In this document: positions 7,430 through 15,558 of the stretch, piece by piece
Position numbering within the stretch: position 1 is the first letter of the stretch
Layout of the letters: each line of letters opens with the position of its first letter
NCBI GenBank assembly: GCA_938049325.1
Contig: CALICC010000129.1
Location: forward strand, 1-18,374
Source: an uncultured Ilumatobacter sp.
GTDB taxonomy: Bacteria > Actinomycetota > Acidimicrobiia > Acidimicrobiales > Ilumatobacteraceae
Reading direction: 5' to 3'
DNA length: 18,374 nucleotides
Translations under genes and position numbers: made by a program
The notes under the pieces: model-generated
What the model saw: only the letters and a program-made list of their open reading frames with translations
Told to the model about the DNA's origin: nothing
The model's database searches: none

Positions 7430-7653
7430 CGTGGAGAGGTCGATCCGTTCAGGAGCTTGCTTGAGGTCGTACTTGAAGAAATCTTGACGATCAGGGGTTT
7501 CGTGTCGCCTTGGCTCGTGGAAGCCTTATGGTCGAATCCTGACAAATTGTCTGCGCTGCCCAGAGGACGGGTGGTGCCGGAGTTACTGTCAATTTCGACA
7601 TTGTGACAACGATCGGGTGTCCGAACCGAAAAGCCAATGGACGGGCGGTTGAC
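7430..7653. promoter_or_regulatory. Divergent intergenic region with clustered GACA/TGTC palindromes
   Basis: This region separates the minus-strand Wzz-like gene from the plus-strand secreted-protein gene, so it must hold both promoters. Three short palindromes made of TGTC/GACA half-sites lie within 70 bp: GACAAATTGTC (7541-7551), TGTCAATTTCGACA (7587-7600) and TTGTGACAA (7601-7609). They could be operators of a shared regulator. The region is AT-richer than its surroundings, as promoters in high-GC genomes often are. TATGGT at 7527-7532 is a possible plus-strand -10 box, but I see no convincing paired -35. Confidence 0.45.
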
Positions 7654-10600
7654 GTGAAGAAGAAATTTGATTCGAGGCCGCGAGCCTACTCCTGGTCCGC
7701 TCGGTTGGCGGTCACCTTGTGCCTCGTCACGCTGGCGGTGTCTCCGGTCGCCGGAACGGGCCCATCCGTTGCGCACGCACAAGTTCCGCCGGATCCGTCG
7801 ACCTCGGCGCTCGACGGGTCTTCACCAGCCGATGCAGCTGCATCGTGCTGGGAGATCAAGCAGCTGCATCCAGCAGCGGTCGATGGTGTCCACTGGCTAC
7901 GCACCGAATCGATGCAGCGTCCTGCAGAGTTCTACTGCGACATGACCACCGACGGCGGAGGGTGGGTCCTCATCGGACGTGGCCGTGAAGGATGGACCTT
8001 CCGAGCCGGTGGACAGCTCACGCCGGCTGACGTCTACACGCCGGTGACCGGACCCGCAGCGTTCGAGCCGGCTGCGTTGTCGACGGCGACGGTCGACCAC
8101 CTGATCAACGGTGGAAACGTGTTCGAGCTCGTCGACGGCGTCCGCGTGCGACGCGCCACCGAGAAGGATCCCGGTGTCAACGACTGGCAGGAGCTGCGCT
8201 GGTGGTTCGATGACCTCACGACATGGTCGTGGGCGTTCGGTGGTGGGCATCGGCTGAGTTCGTTCACCGTCGATGGGGTCGGCGATACGGGCTCGAACAC
8301 CACGGACAGTTCGGTCAGCGTTCCGCTCGAAACCGGCAACGGCAACCGCGAGGCTCCCGGCGAGGAACAGTGGTTCACCTACGGATGGACCGCTCATGAA
8401 GGACTGTCAGGATTTTCGTACCACGGTGCAGTCGATGGCGAGAACAACGCCACGTCGTACCTGTGGGAGTCGGACAACGAAGACAACGCTTTGCCCTTTG
8501 CACAGGTGTTCGTACGCCCTCGGTTGCTGACGCCGACGCTCGATGCGATTCCCGACACCGGAACCGACGCTCAGGAACAGGCTCCCGGTCTCAGCGACGA
8601 CCCTGTTCCGATCCCCAACGGCGTGGTCGGCGTGCGCAAGGTCGAGGACTCCGAACCCGCGCTCGACACACCGGTGCTGGCACTCACGACCTTCGGAGAC
8701 CGCGTGTACGTCGGTGGCAAGTTCGACGAGATCACCAACAGCGCAGACAACACGGTGGTCGATCAGAATTACCTCGCCGCATTTGACCGTGAGACGGGGG
8801 CGTGGATACCGAGTTTCGCTCCGCTGCTCGACGGCACCGTGTGGGATCTCGACGTTGTCGACGGGAAACTGATCGTTGCCGGTCAGTTCTCGAATGTCGA
8901 CGGCGAGCCGCTCACCGCTGGTCTCGTCGCGCTCGATCCCACCACCGGAGCGGTCGTGCCGGGATGGCGCGCCTCCATGGAGCTCAGCGGCTCCACGGAC
9001 CGCCCGCTTGCACGAGCAATCGACATCGAAGGTGACTGGATTTACGTCGGTGGCAACTTCACCAAGATCACCAGCCTCGTGGGGCCACAAAACGAGGCCC
9101 GGCTCGGGCGCGTCCGGGTGAGCGATGGTCATGCGGACAACACGTTCGTCCCCGACGTCAACGGTGTGCCCTACGACATCGACGTCGCCAGCGGGCGCGT
9201 CTATGTGGTCGGTGACTTCGATGGCGTCAATGGCAACAACGACAAGGGCGTCTCCATCGTCGATGCCGAGGACGGCACCGTGGTGCCCAACATGTTCCCG
9301 GCCGTCTACACGACCCCGAACCAGTCGCGGCAATACACGCAAGCCGTTCTCGAAGTCGGCGACGTCGTGTGGCACGGCGGCTCTGAGCACAGCGTCCAGA
9401 TGCAGAACCAGTCTGACTACTCACTCCTGCGAACGCACGTGACCGCAGGCCGCGGCGGAGATTCCCAGGTGCTCGCTCACCGCGATGGCGTGGTCTATCA
9501 GGGGAGTCACGCAAATTTCTGGATGTACAGCGATGCAACGGAGTGGCCCGGTCTCGACAACTACTCGCGGGTGGACGACGTCGAATGGATCGGCGCGTTC
9601 GACGCCGCGACGGGTGACTACGACTCGACGTTCGGTCCGTCGATGGAGACCAGGTACAACGAGGGCGTCTGGGCAATGCACGTCGACGTCGACGGTTGTC
9701 TCTGGTTCGGTGGTGACATGGAGGGCGGCCCGTTCGTCAACGGCGTCCGGCGCTACCTCGACGGCTTCTCGAAATTCTGTGCTCGCGACGTTCAAGCTCC
9801 AACGGCTCCCGGCGATCCAGCAGCGCTTCCGCTGCCGACCGGAGGCGTCGACCTCGATTGGTCGCAGTCGTTCGACGATCTCCCCGGCTTCATCGGCTAC
9901 GAGGTGCTGCGCAACGACCGCGTCGTCAGCCCACTGGTCTACGCGTTGTCGTACTTCGATCCGAACGGCAACGAGAGCGATCGCTACTTCGTGCGGGCTG
10001 TCGATGCCGCTGGAAACCGGTCGGCGTCCACTCCCGTGATCGTGCCCGGTGACGTCGTTGCGCCGTCGGTGCCGCTCAACGTCACGCACGTCATCAACCC
10101 CGACGAAACCGTCGAGTTCACGTGGGACGCATCGGTCGACAACTTGGCGGTGGCGGGGTACCGCGTGCTGCGCAACCTCGTCGAGATCGCGATCGTCGAT
10201 CCTGCCGAGCCGACGGTGACGACCGTCCTCGACCTCGGTGTCGGCAGCCACTACATCCAGCTGCAGGCCTTCGACGAGGCCGGAAACGACTCGGCACGAA
10301 CACCGCCTGTCTTCATCGAGTTCGAAGATCCGAACGACACGACGAGGCCATCGACGCCAACCGACCTCACCGTCGACGTGGCTCTGGACGACACGCTCCA
10401 CGTGTCGTGGACCGCATCGACCGACAACGTCGGCGTGGTGGGTTATCGAGTCCTGCGCAACGGAGCTCAGGTGGCGACGACCGATGGTGCGACCACTGCG
10501 ATCAACCTGGATCTCGGGGCAGGAATGCACTACATCCAGGTGCAGGCGTTCGATGCTGCGGGCAACGAGTCGTACAAGACGTCACCGGTCTTCGTCGAGG

Positions 10601-11433
10601 TGTTTGGCGCAGACGTCTCGCAGCCGACCGCACCGACAGGACTGACAGCAGTGCCGGTGCCCGATGGCACCATCGACGTGGCGTGGGCGGCCTCGACCGA
10701 CAACGTGGGCGTGACGGGATATCGCGTGTTGCGCAACGGTGTCGAAGTCGCCACCACCGACGCGGGCACGACGGCGATCAACCTCGACCTCGGCGGTGGC
10801 GGCCACTTCGTTCAGGTGCAAGCGTTCGACGCTGCGGGGAATGAGTCCTACCGATCAGCGCCGGTGTACGTGGAGGCGGCGGGAGCCGACCTCTCTGCCC
10901 CGTCGGCGCCGACCGGCGTGACGGCGACCGCACTCATCGGCGGAACGATCGACGTGTCGTGGGTCGCATCGACCGACAACGTCGGGGTGACTGGATATCG
11001 ACTGCTTCGCAATGGGCTCGAGGTGGCACTCACCGATGGGGTGACCACGGCGATGAACGTTGACTTGGGCATGGGTCGCCACTACATCCAGGTGCAGGCG
11101 TTCGATGCAGCCGGTAACGAGTCGTTCCGGTCGCCGCCGGTGGTCGTCACTGCGCTCGATGCCGACAACGAACGCCCATCGACGCCGCTCAACGTGGCGG
11201 CCGTTGTCGAGGTCGACAACACCGTCACGATGTCGTGGGACGCGTCGACCGACAATGTCGCAGTCGTCAGCTACCGCGTTCTTCGAAACGGGCTCGAGGC
11301 CGGAACCGTCGGTGCACCTGCGGTCACATTGAATCTCGACCTGGGGCCCGGCGAGCACTTTCTGCAGGTGCAGGCACTCGACGAGGCGGGCAACGAGTCC
11401 TTCTTGTCGGCGGTGGTCTCGGTCATCGTGTGA
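7654..11433 (+). CDS. Large secreted protein: fibrinogen-like module, beta-propeller-like region and six FN3-like modules
   Basis: The product is 1259 residues. The chosen GTG gives MKKKFDSRPR, a hydrophobic stretch (SARLAVTLCLVTLAV) and an AHA-Q cleavage site near residue 42, a standard Sec signal peptide. A GTG at 7603 would add 17 residues that spoil this pattern. Residues ~65-290 match the fibrinogen-like YCDxxTxGGGW family: SCWEIKQLHP, then FYCDMTTDGGGWVLIGRG, ending FAQVFVRPRLL. Residues ~320-710 hold repeated VYVGGKF, LIVAGQF, IYVGGNF and VYVVGDF blades, like delta-60/DUF5122 beta-propellers. Six FN3-like modules follow. No sortase motif or C-terminal anchor is present, so it is secreted or held by sugar binding. 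Fibrinogen-like domains often bind acetylated or charged glycans, so binding the polysaccharide made by this locus is plausible but inferred. No catalytic motif was seen. Confidence 0.85.
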   Translation: MKKKFDSRPRAYSWSARLAVTLCLVTLAVSPVAGTGPSVAHAQVPPDPSTSALDGSSPADAAASCWEIKQLHPAAVDGVHWLRTESMQRPAEFYCDMTTDGGGWVLIGRGREGWTFRAGGQLTPADVYTPVTGPAAFEPAALSTATVDHLINGGNVFELVDGVRVRRATEKDPGVNDWQELRWWFDDLTTWSWAFGGGHRLSSFTVDGVGDTGSNTTDSSVSVPLETGNGNREAPGEEQWFTYGWTAHEGLSGFSYHGAVDGENNATSYLWESDNEDNALPFAQVFVRPRLLTPTLDAIPDTGTDAQEQAPGLSDDPVPIPNGVVGVRKVEDSEPALDTPVLALTTFGDRVYVGGKFDEITNSADNTVVDQNYLAAFDRETGAWIPSFAPLLDGTVWDLDVVDGKLIVAGQFSNVDGEPLTAGLVALDPTTGAVVPGWRASMELSGSTDRPLARAIDIEGDWIYVGGNFTKITSLVGPQNEARLGRVRVSDGHADNTFVPDVNGVPYDIDVASGRVYVVGDFDGVNGNNDKGVSIVDAEDGTVVPNMFPAVYTTPNQSRQYTQAVLEVGDVVWHGGSEHSVQMQNQSDYSLLRTHVTAGRGGDSQVLAHRDGVVYQGSHANFWMYSDATEWPGLDNYSRVDDVEWIGAFDAATGDYDSTFGPSMETRYNEGVWAMHVDVDGCLWFGGDMEGGPFVNGVRRYLDGFSKFCARDVQAPTAPGDPAALPLPTGGVDLDWSQSFDDLPGFIGYEVLRNDRVVSPLVYALSYFDPNGNESDRYFVRAVDAAGNRSASTPVIVPGDVVAPSVPLNVTHVINPDETVEFTWDASVDNLAVAGYRVLRNLVEIAIVDPAEPTVTTVLDLGVGSHYIQLQAFDEAGNDSARTPPVFIEFEDPNDTTRPSTPTDLTVDVALDDTLHVSWTASTDNVGVVGYRVLRNGAQVATTDGATTAINLDLGAGMHYIQVQAFDAAGNESYKTSPVFVEVFGADVSQPTAPTGLTAVPVPDGTIDVAWAASTDNVGVTGYRVLRNGVEVATTDAGTTAINLDLGGGGHFVQVQAFDAAGNESYRSAPVYVEAAGADLSAPSAPTGVTATALIGGTIDVSWVASTDNVGVTGYRLLRNGLEVALTDGVTTAMNVDLGMGRHYIQVQAFDAAGNESFRSPPVVVTALDADNERPSTPLNVAAVVEVDNTVTMSWDASTDNVAVVSYRVLRNGLEAGTVGAPAVTLNLDLGPGEHFLQVQALDEAGNESFLSAVVSVIV
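9787..11430 (+). repeat. Array of six FN3-like modules, ~273-276 bp period
   Basis: Modules begin near 9787, 10051, 10333, 10609, 10885 and 11158. The shared core is a Pro-rich start (APTGLTA), W-x-ASTDNVGV, GYRVLRNG, a hydrophobic NLDLG strand, and a closing HYIQVQAFDAAGNES. Modules 3-5 are the closest to each other and module 1 the most diverged. A 29-bp stretch covering HYIQVQAFD is identical at 10528-10556 and 11080-11108, which suggests fairly recent duplication or gene conversion. Confidence 0.8.
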
Positions 11434-11438
11434 CCGTG

Positions 11439-11455
11439 CAGTCGCTCACCGACTG
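11439..11455. terminator. Small hairpin at a convergent gene junction
   Basis: CAGTCG (11439-11444) and CGACTG (11450-11455) are perfect complements around CTCAC. The hairpin lies between the stop of the secreted-protein gene and the last codons of the convergent glycosyltransferase, overlapping that gene's stop codon. The stem is short and has no T tract on either side, so this is only a candidate bidirectional terminator. Confidence 0.28.
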
Positions 11456-12633
11456 ACGTCAAGACCGCTGCGGGCCAGGCGTGCGAGCGCGTCGTCGAGG
11501 ATCGCCAGTGAGACCTCGCGGGTGTAGCACTCCTCGTAGCGGCGACGTGCGGCTCGACCGAATTCGACCTGGAGGGCTCGGTCGGACGCGCGCCGGAATC
11601 CGTCTGCAAGACCGTCAGGGTTGGCGTCGGCGATCCAACCGGTGACGTCATCCTCGACGAGGCTTGCGACCCCGCCTGACCTCGCAACGAGCCCGGCGCG
11701 CCCGCGAGCGGCGGCTTCGATGACACCGCGCCCGAACGGTTCGGGCCACGTGGACGGGACGACCATGACGGCGGCACTGCGCACGATGTCCATCATCTTG
11801 TCGTGCGGAACCAGACCCAGCGATTCGACGTTGTGTATCGGGTCCGCGCCAGCGACGAGGTCTTCGAGAGGCCCCGTGCCGGCGACGCGTAGACGATGCT
11901 CTTTCCAGACGCCCGATTGGATCCACCCCGCCATCATTTCGCCGACACCCTTGTCGTCGCTGAGCCGTCCGGCGAACAAGAAGCCGTCGCCGGGGTCGTC
12001 GTTGGGTAGCCCAGGGTCGAGCACGAAGTTCGGGCGGACGAGGATGCGTTCGGCGTCGAAACCGCCGTTGACGAGTTCGTCGCGCACGTAGCCGGACACG
12101 GCGAGAAACGTGTCGATCGAGCGAAGTGTCTCGCGATGCAATCGGAGCGATGCAGCGAGCGGCACGGTTCGAAGCGGCGAGTTCTGGTAACAGCCGTGAC
12201 GAACCGCTGGCAGGTTCAACTTCGACCCGACACACGACCGGCACGTGGCGCCGTCGCGATACAGCGTCGACGCAGCACACATCATGCGATAGCTGCGAAC
12301 TCCAGCCGCGACGGGGACACCGCGTGACCGCAGCGTCTTGATGACCCACGGGGAGTGCAGCGGGAACAGGTTCTCGACGAGCGCGACATGTGGGCGGAAA
12401 CGGCGGCAGGCCTCTTTGACCCGGGCGACGCTCGACCTGCTGTACAGCGGCCGGAGCGCGAGTTCGCTGAGCGGGATCGCTCCGTCCGCGATCACGTCGC
12501 TGTCTGCGCTCATGACCTCGACATCCCAGCCGAGGTCGCGCAGTCCGTTGATTTCGTCGAGCACCGACAGGTTCTCGCCCGACGCGTTCTCCGAGCGGTA
12601 GAAATTGTGAATGACCAGAACGCGCATGGTCAT
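11446..12633 (-). CDS. GT4-family glycosyltransferase, last gene of the sulfotransferase operon
   Basis: This 395-residue retaining glycosyltransferase has the GT-B fold. The N-terminal domain opens MRVLVIHNFYRSENASGE, where the SGE loop contacts the acceptor side in many GT4 enzymes. The C-terminal donor domain has FAGRLSDDKGV (220-230) and the EX7E pair E298/E306 in PEPFGRGVIEAA. Four cysteines, C119, C131, C134 and C148, lie in YRMMC...CRSCVG...HGCY, matching the paralogue upstream. Where the paralogue has VHNYR this protein has VRSYR, so a usual acceptor-site His is missing. The start at 12633 overlaps the kinase-like gene's stop by 4 bases (ATGA) and has GGAG upstream; a longer reading from 12795 only extends back into that gene. 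Donor and acceptor sugars cannot be read from the sequence. Confidence 0.88.
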   Translation of the reverse strand: MTMRVLVIHNFYRSENASGENLSVLDEINGLRDLGWDVEVMSADSDVIADGAIPLSELALRPLYSRSSVARVKEACRRFRPHVALVENLFPLHSPWVIKTLRSRGVPVAAGVRSYRMMCAASTLYRDGATCRSCVGSKLNLPAVRHGCYQNSPLRTVPLAASLRLHRETLRSIDTFLAVSGYVRDELVNGGFDAERILVRPNFVLDPGLPNDDPGDGFLFAGRLSDDKGVGEMMAGWIQSGVWKEHRLRVAGTGPLEDLVAGADPIHNVESLGLVPHDKMMDIVRSAAVMVVPSTWPEPFGRGVIEAAARGRAGLVARSGGVASLVEDDVTGWIADANPDGLADGFRRASDRALQVEFGRAARRRYEECYTREVSLAILDDALARLARSGLDVSR

Positions 12634-13421
12634 GAACCGGCTCCGATCGGATCGGTCGACAACGGCCGCTGCCACGGTCGTCGGACCTCGTCGCATGCGG
12701 TCCGGTAGTGAGCGAGGTCGGCCCCCGGAGGACCCCAGCCTGCTGTTTCCCAGTCGAACAACGCCAGACCGCGAGATGTTCGCCGAAGGTTCCACGGTGT
12801 CAGGTCGCCGTGTACCGGAACGTCGGTGTTTGCTGCGCCGTGCGTCGGTAACGCTCCGAGTCGTTCGCCGAGGTCGTGTTCGAACCGATGCAGTGGCTCG
12901 TCGATCGCTGGCCGCTGGCCGCGCAATGCGATGCCGGTGGTGGCGAGGAAGGTGAGCGTTTCGTGGCCAAGAGTGAGTGGCCCGAATCCGAGGGGTTCAG
13001 GGGTCGCGATACCTGGCAGCGGACGATCGGCGAGCAGCTGGAGAACCGAGGCTTCGTGACGCAACACATCGTCGTCCCCGCCGAGTTTCACCACCACGAG
13101 GTTGCCCGTCATCCGACCGAGTGCCGACAGTCGCTGGCGGCCGGATTGTCGGGGGAGTACGAGGCCCAAAGGTCGGAACCCCGGAAGAACCATGCGGAGC
13201 GCTGTGTCGAGGTCGTCGATGCCGTCGACCGGCCACGACGGGACGGGAGCACGCGACAGCTTCTCTGCGCCAGCGATCCGAACCGCGATCGTGCCAAAGC
13301 GGTCGACCAGGTCGCGGCGCCAATCGGATGTACCGGACAGCAGCCGAATGCCGCCAGCACGGCGACCGCTCGAGCGGTGCACCAACAGTCGGGTCGAACC
13401 CGGGAGGCGACGCCACGTCAT
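12630..13421 (-). CDS. APH/choline-kinase-like phosphotransferase
   Basis: The 263-residue product carries the core of the aminoglycoside phosphotransferase/choline kinase fold: K112 in VVVKLGG, a helix-C glutamate E123 in RHEAS, the catalytic loop HGDLTPWN (204-211, D206 and N211) and the metal-binding D223 in FDWETAGWG. All expected ATP-site residues appear present, so it is probably active. The N-terminal ~95 residues (RLLVHRSSGRRAGG onward) are not familiar and may replace the usual N-lobe start. It is joined by ATGA overlaps to a GT4 gene on each side, so a role in the same glycan pathway is likely, for example phosphorylating a sugar in the repeat unit or a precursor. Antibiotic resistance is the less likely reading in this setting. 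The substrate is unknown. Confidence 0.75.
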   Translation of the reverse strand: MTWRRLPGSTRLLVHRSSGRRAGGIRLLSGTSDWRRDLVDRFGTIAVRIAGAEKLSRAPVPSWPVDGIDDLDTALRMVLPGFRPLGLVLPRQSGRQRLSALGRMTGNLVVVKLGGDDDVLRHEASVLQLLADRPLPGIATPEPLGFGPLTLGHETLTFLATTGIALRGQRPAIDEPLHRFEHDLGERLGALPTHGAANTDVPVHGDLTPWNLRRTSRGLALFDWETAGWGPPGADLAHYRTACDEVRRPWQRPLSTDPIGAGS

Positions 13422-14587
13422 CGGCTCGCCTGTCGGTACTCGTCGATGACGTCGCGATACAGATGCTCCATGGCCTCGACGCCAGCGGCCTCGGCATACG
13501 TCGAGTGAAAGCGCCGTCGGCCGGCGGCGCCGACCTCATCGACGAGATCGTCAGTGAGTTGCTCGAGCGCTCTGGCGAGCGCGTGCTCGTCGCCCGCGGG
13601 TGCCACGAGGCCGGCAGGAGAATCGGTGATTCGCGCAGCGTCGGATGCCGTCGTGGTGATCACCGGCAGCCCTGCCGCCATCGCTTCGATCAACACCATT
13701 CCGAATGGCTCGTACCACTCGGACGGAAACACGAAGGCGCGTGCGGTCAGCATGCGTGCGCGCACTTCGTCGTGAGAGAGCCAACCGGTGAACTGCACGC
13801 CGCGTGGTGCCGACTCGCGCGCTTGGCGTGCGTCGGGACCGTCGCCGATCACTGTGAGCCGCCGGTCCGGGCTCGACGAACTGCGTTCCCACGCTCGAAG
13901 CAGTGTCTGAATTCCTTTTGCCGCGGCCAAACGGCCGATGTAGAGCACTTCGTCTGACGTCGACGGCGCGGCGGTGCGCGAGCCTGGGTCGGACGTGAAG
14001 TGCGGCTTGACGGTGAGGCGGCTCGGTGGGAGGCCGATCTCGATGAGGCGGTCTGCCAGGAACTCTGACGGAGCGACGAATCGGTCGACTTTGGTCAGCC
14101 GCCGCCGTCGTCTGGTGAGTGAGACCTCAACGGCGGCGATCGCCGAGAGCGGCCGCGAGTCGCGATAACAGCCGTGGACGACGCCCTGCAGCGGTGATCG
14201 ACCCACGCAGGACGTGCAGATCGCGCTCCCGCGAAACAGATCTGACCGAATACACCCGAGCCGGTAGTTGTGCACGGTCATCACGACGGGTCGACGTGCC
14301 TCGTGCGCTGCGTCGATTGCCGCACTGGAGAGCGCGAACCACGTGTTGTGAATGTGGACGATGTCGGGGTCGAAGTCGCGGCAGAGTTCGCTGACGCGAC
14401 GTGCGACGTCTCGATTGCCGCCGCTGCGTGCGAGCGCCCGAACAGCGAGGCCGACACTGGCCGGATTCTGCTCGATCAGTTGCTCGACTTCATGGCCAGC
14501 GTCGCGAAGGGCCTGAGCTTCGGCCATCACGACGGTGTCTTCGCCGGCGGGTGTCCTGTAGCCAGCATGCAGTTGGAGCACCTTCAC
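13418..14587 (-). CDS. GT4-family glycosyltransferase
   Basis: This 389-residue GT-B enzyme begins MKVLQLHAGYRTPAGEDTVV, where the AGE loop is typical of the acceptor side. It has the VHNYRLGC segment and the donor-site motifs YIGRLAAAKG (216-225) and E293/E301 in EPFGMVLIEAMAAG (EX7E). Cysteines C112, C124, C127 and C140 form the same four-Cys pattern as in the downstream paralogue. The start is a GTG at 14585-14587 overlapping the sulfotransferase stop (GTGA). Its own stop overlaps the kinase-like gene's ATG (ATGA). It most likely adds one sugar to the lipid-linked repeat unit on the cytoplasmic face. Specificity is unknown; xylose or glucuronate from the Ugd/Uxs pair are candidates. Confidence 0.9.
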   Translation of the reverse strand: MKVLQLHAGYRTPAGEDTVVMAEAQALRDAGHEVEQLIEQNPASVGLAVRALARSGGNRDVARRVSELCRDFDPDIVHIHNTWFALSSAAIDAAHEARRPVVMTVHNYRLGCIRSDLFRGSAICTSCVGRSPLQGVVHGCYRDSRPLSAIAAVEVSLTRRRRRLTKVDRFVAPSEFLADRLIEIGLPPSRLTVKPHFTSDPGSRTAAPSTSDEVLYIGRLAAAKGIQTLLRAWERSSSSPDRRLTVIGDGPDARQARESAPRGVQFTGWLSHDEVRARMLTARAFVFPSEWYEPFGMVLIEAMAAGLPVITTTASDAARITDSPAGLVAPAGDEHALARALEQLTDDLVDEVGAAGRRRFHSTYAEAAGVEAMEHLYRDVIDEYRQASR

Positions 14588-15558
14588 GATCGCTCACCAA
14601 CGTCGGGTCGGGCTGAGGCGATCGCCTGTTCGAAACGTGGCCACGGTGGCGTCGTGTCGAGCAGGTCCGCGACCGCGATGACGTCGGGGGTGAAGCGCTC
14701 GACGAGGCGGGCCTCGAGGTCGGCATCGAGGGGGCTCGACCGTTGTGCTGCATTGCGCTGGACGCTGGTCGCCGAAGCTGGCATGCGGAGCGCCCCGACG
14801 CGGTCGGTAATCGCATCATGAACGGCCGTCGGCTCTGTGTAGTAGTGCTCGGAGAAGAACACGAGCAATCGATCCTGGCCCACGAGATCGAGCCATCGGC
14901 GCAGTGAACCGGCGTACTCGCTCTGTGCCGCGTACGACTGTTGCTCGTGAGCATGGCTGACGTCGATCTGTGCCGATGCGAGTTGGGTCGCCGCGTCGCC
15001 GACACGATCGGCCTCGCGATCGAGGGCGTCGCGTAGCGACAGTGTCTCGACGCCGTTGCGTGTTTGTTCCGCCCAATGCGACACGGCGCGCTCCACCGGG
15101 TCGCGGAGTAGGGCCACGAACGTCGTGGTCGGCAGTGCCGCAGCGGCACGGCGCGCGGCCAGTGGGTGGAAGAGGTAGTACGGGCTGGCCTCGGCGGTGA
15201 AGACCGAACCGACCTGGCGCCGGACTCGCCGGCGGGTCAATGACGTCGGGAAGTGGCTCCGGTACCAGCGTTCGCCTTTGGCGTAGTGGCTGTCGAAATA
15301 GTGGACGCCCTTTTGGTTCTCGCGGAGGGGCAGCCGGCGAGCCGATGGAACGAGCGGACACATCGCGGGATGCTGTTCGAGGTCGCGAAACAGCGAGGTT
15401 GTGCCGCTGCGCTTGGCGCCGATGATGACAAGATCAGGCTGGTGCCGAGCGACAACGGTGGCAAGAGCACCTGCGCGGACAACAGCTTTTGCGCTTCGTC
15501 TCGCGGTGTCGTCGATCGAGAGCCGCACCACGGCATTGTACGGGGCGGTTTCGGCCAC
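14584..15558 (-). CDS. PAPS-dependent sulfotransferase
   Basis: The 324-residue product has the 5'-phosphosulfate loop LVIIGAKRSGTTSLF (43-57) and the 3'-phosphate motif LLRDPVERAVSHW (150-162, R152 and S160), which define carbohydrate sulfotransferases of the heparan/sulfotransferase type. The ENQKGVHYFD segment after the first motif is usual in the heparan N/O-sulfotransferase group. It has no signal peptide or membrane helix, so it probably acts on lipid-linked or nucleotide-linked sugars in the cytoplasm. It is the first gene of a four-gene operon with two GT4 enzymes and a kinase-like protein. The start is taken as GTG at 15558. No ribosome-binding site is visible, so translation may be leaderless or begin at one of the GTG codons 10-11 residues further in. 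The genes making PAPS are not in the window. Confidence 0.88.
   Translation of the reverse strand: MAETAPYNAVVRLSIDDTARRSAKAVVRAGALATVVARHQPDLVIIGAKRSGTTSLFRDLEQHPAMCPLVPSARRLPLRENQKGVHYFDSHYAKGERWYRSHFPTSLTRRRVRRQVGSVFTAEASPYYLFHPLAARRAAAALPTTTFVALLRDPVERAVSHWAEQTRNGVETLSLRDALDREADRVGDAATQLASAQIDVSHAHEQQSYAAQSEYAGSLRRWLDLVGQDRLLVFFSEHYYTEPTAVHDAITDRVGALRMPASATSVQRNAAQRSSPLDADLEARLVERFTPDVIAVADLLDTTPPWPRFEQAIASARPDVGERS

Noticed and set aside
7603..7653. Upstream GTG start for the secreted protein
   Set aside because: It adds 17 residues before an otherwise ideal signal peptide, has no ribosome-binding site, and lies within a palindrome. It remains possible.
7426..7782. Minus-strand frame of 118 codons across the divergent gap
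   Set aside because: It overlaps the signal-peptide region of the secreted protein, has an unlikely composition, and is best explained as chance openness in high-GC DNA.
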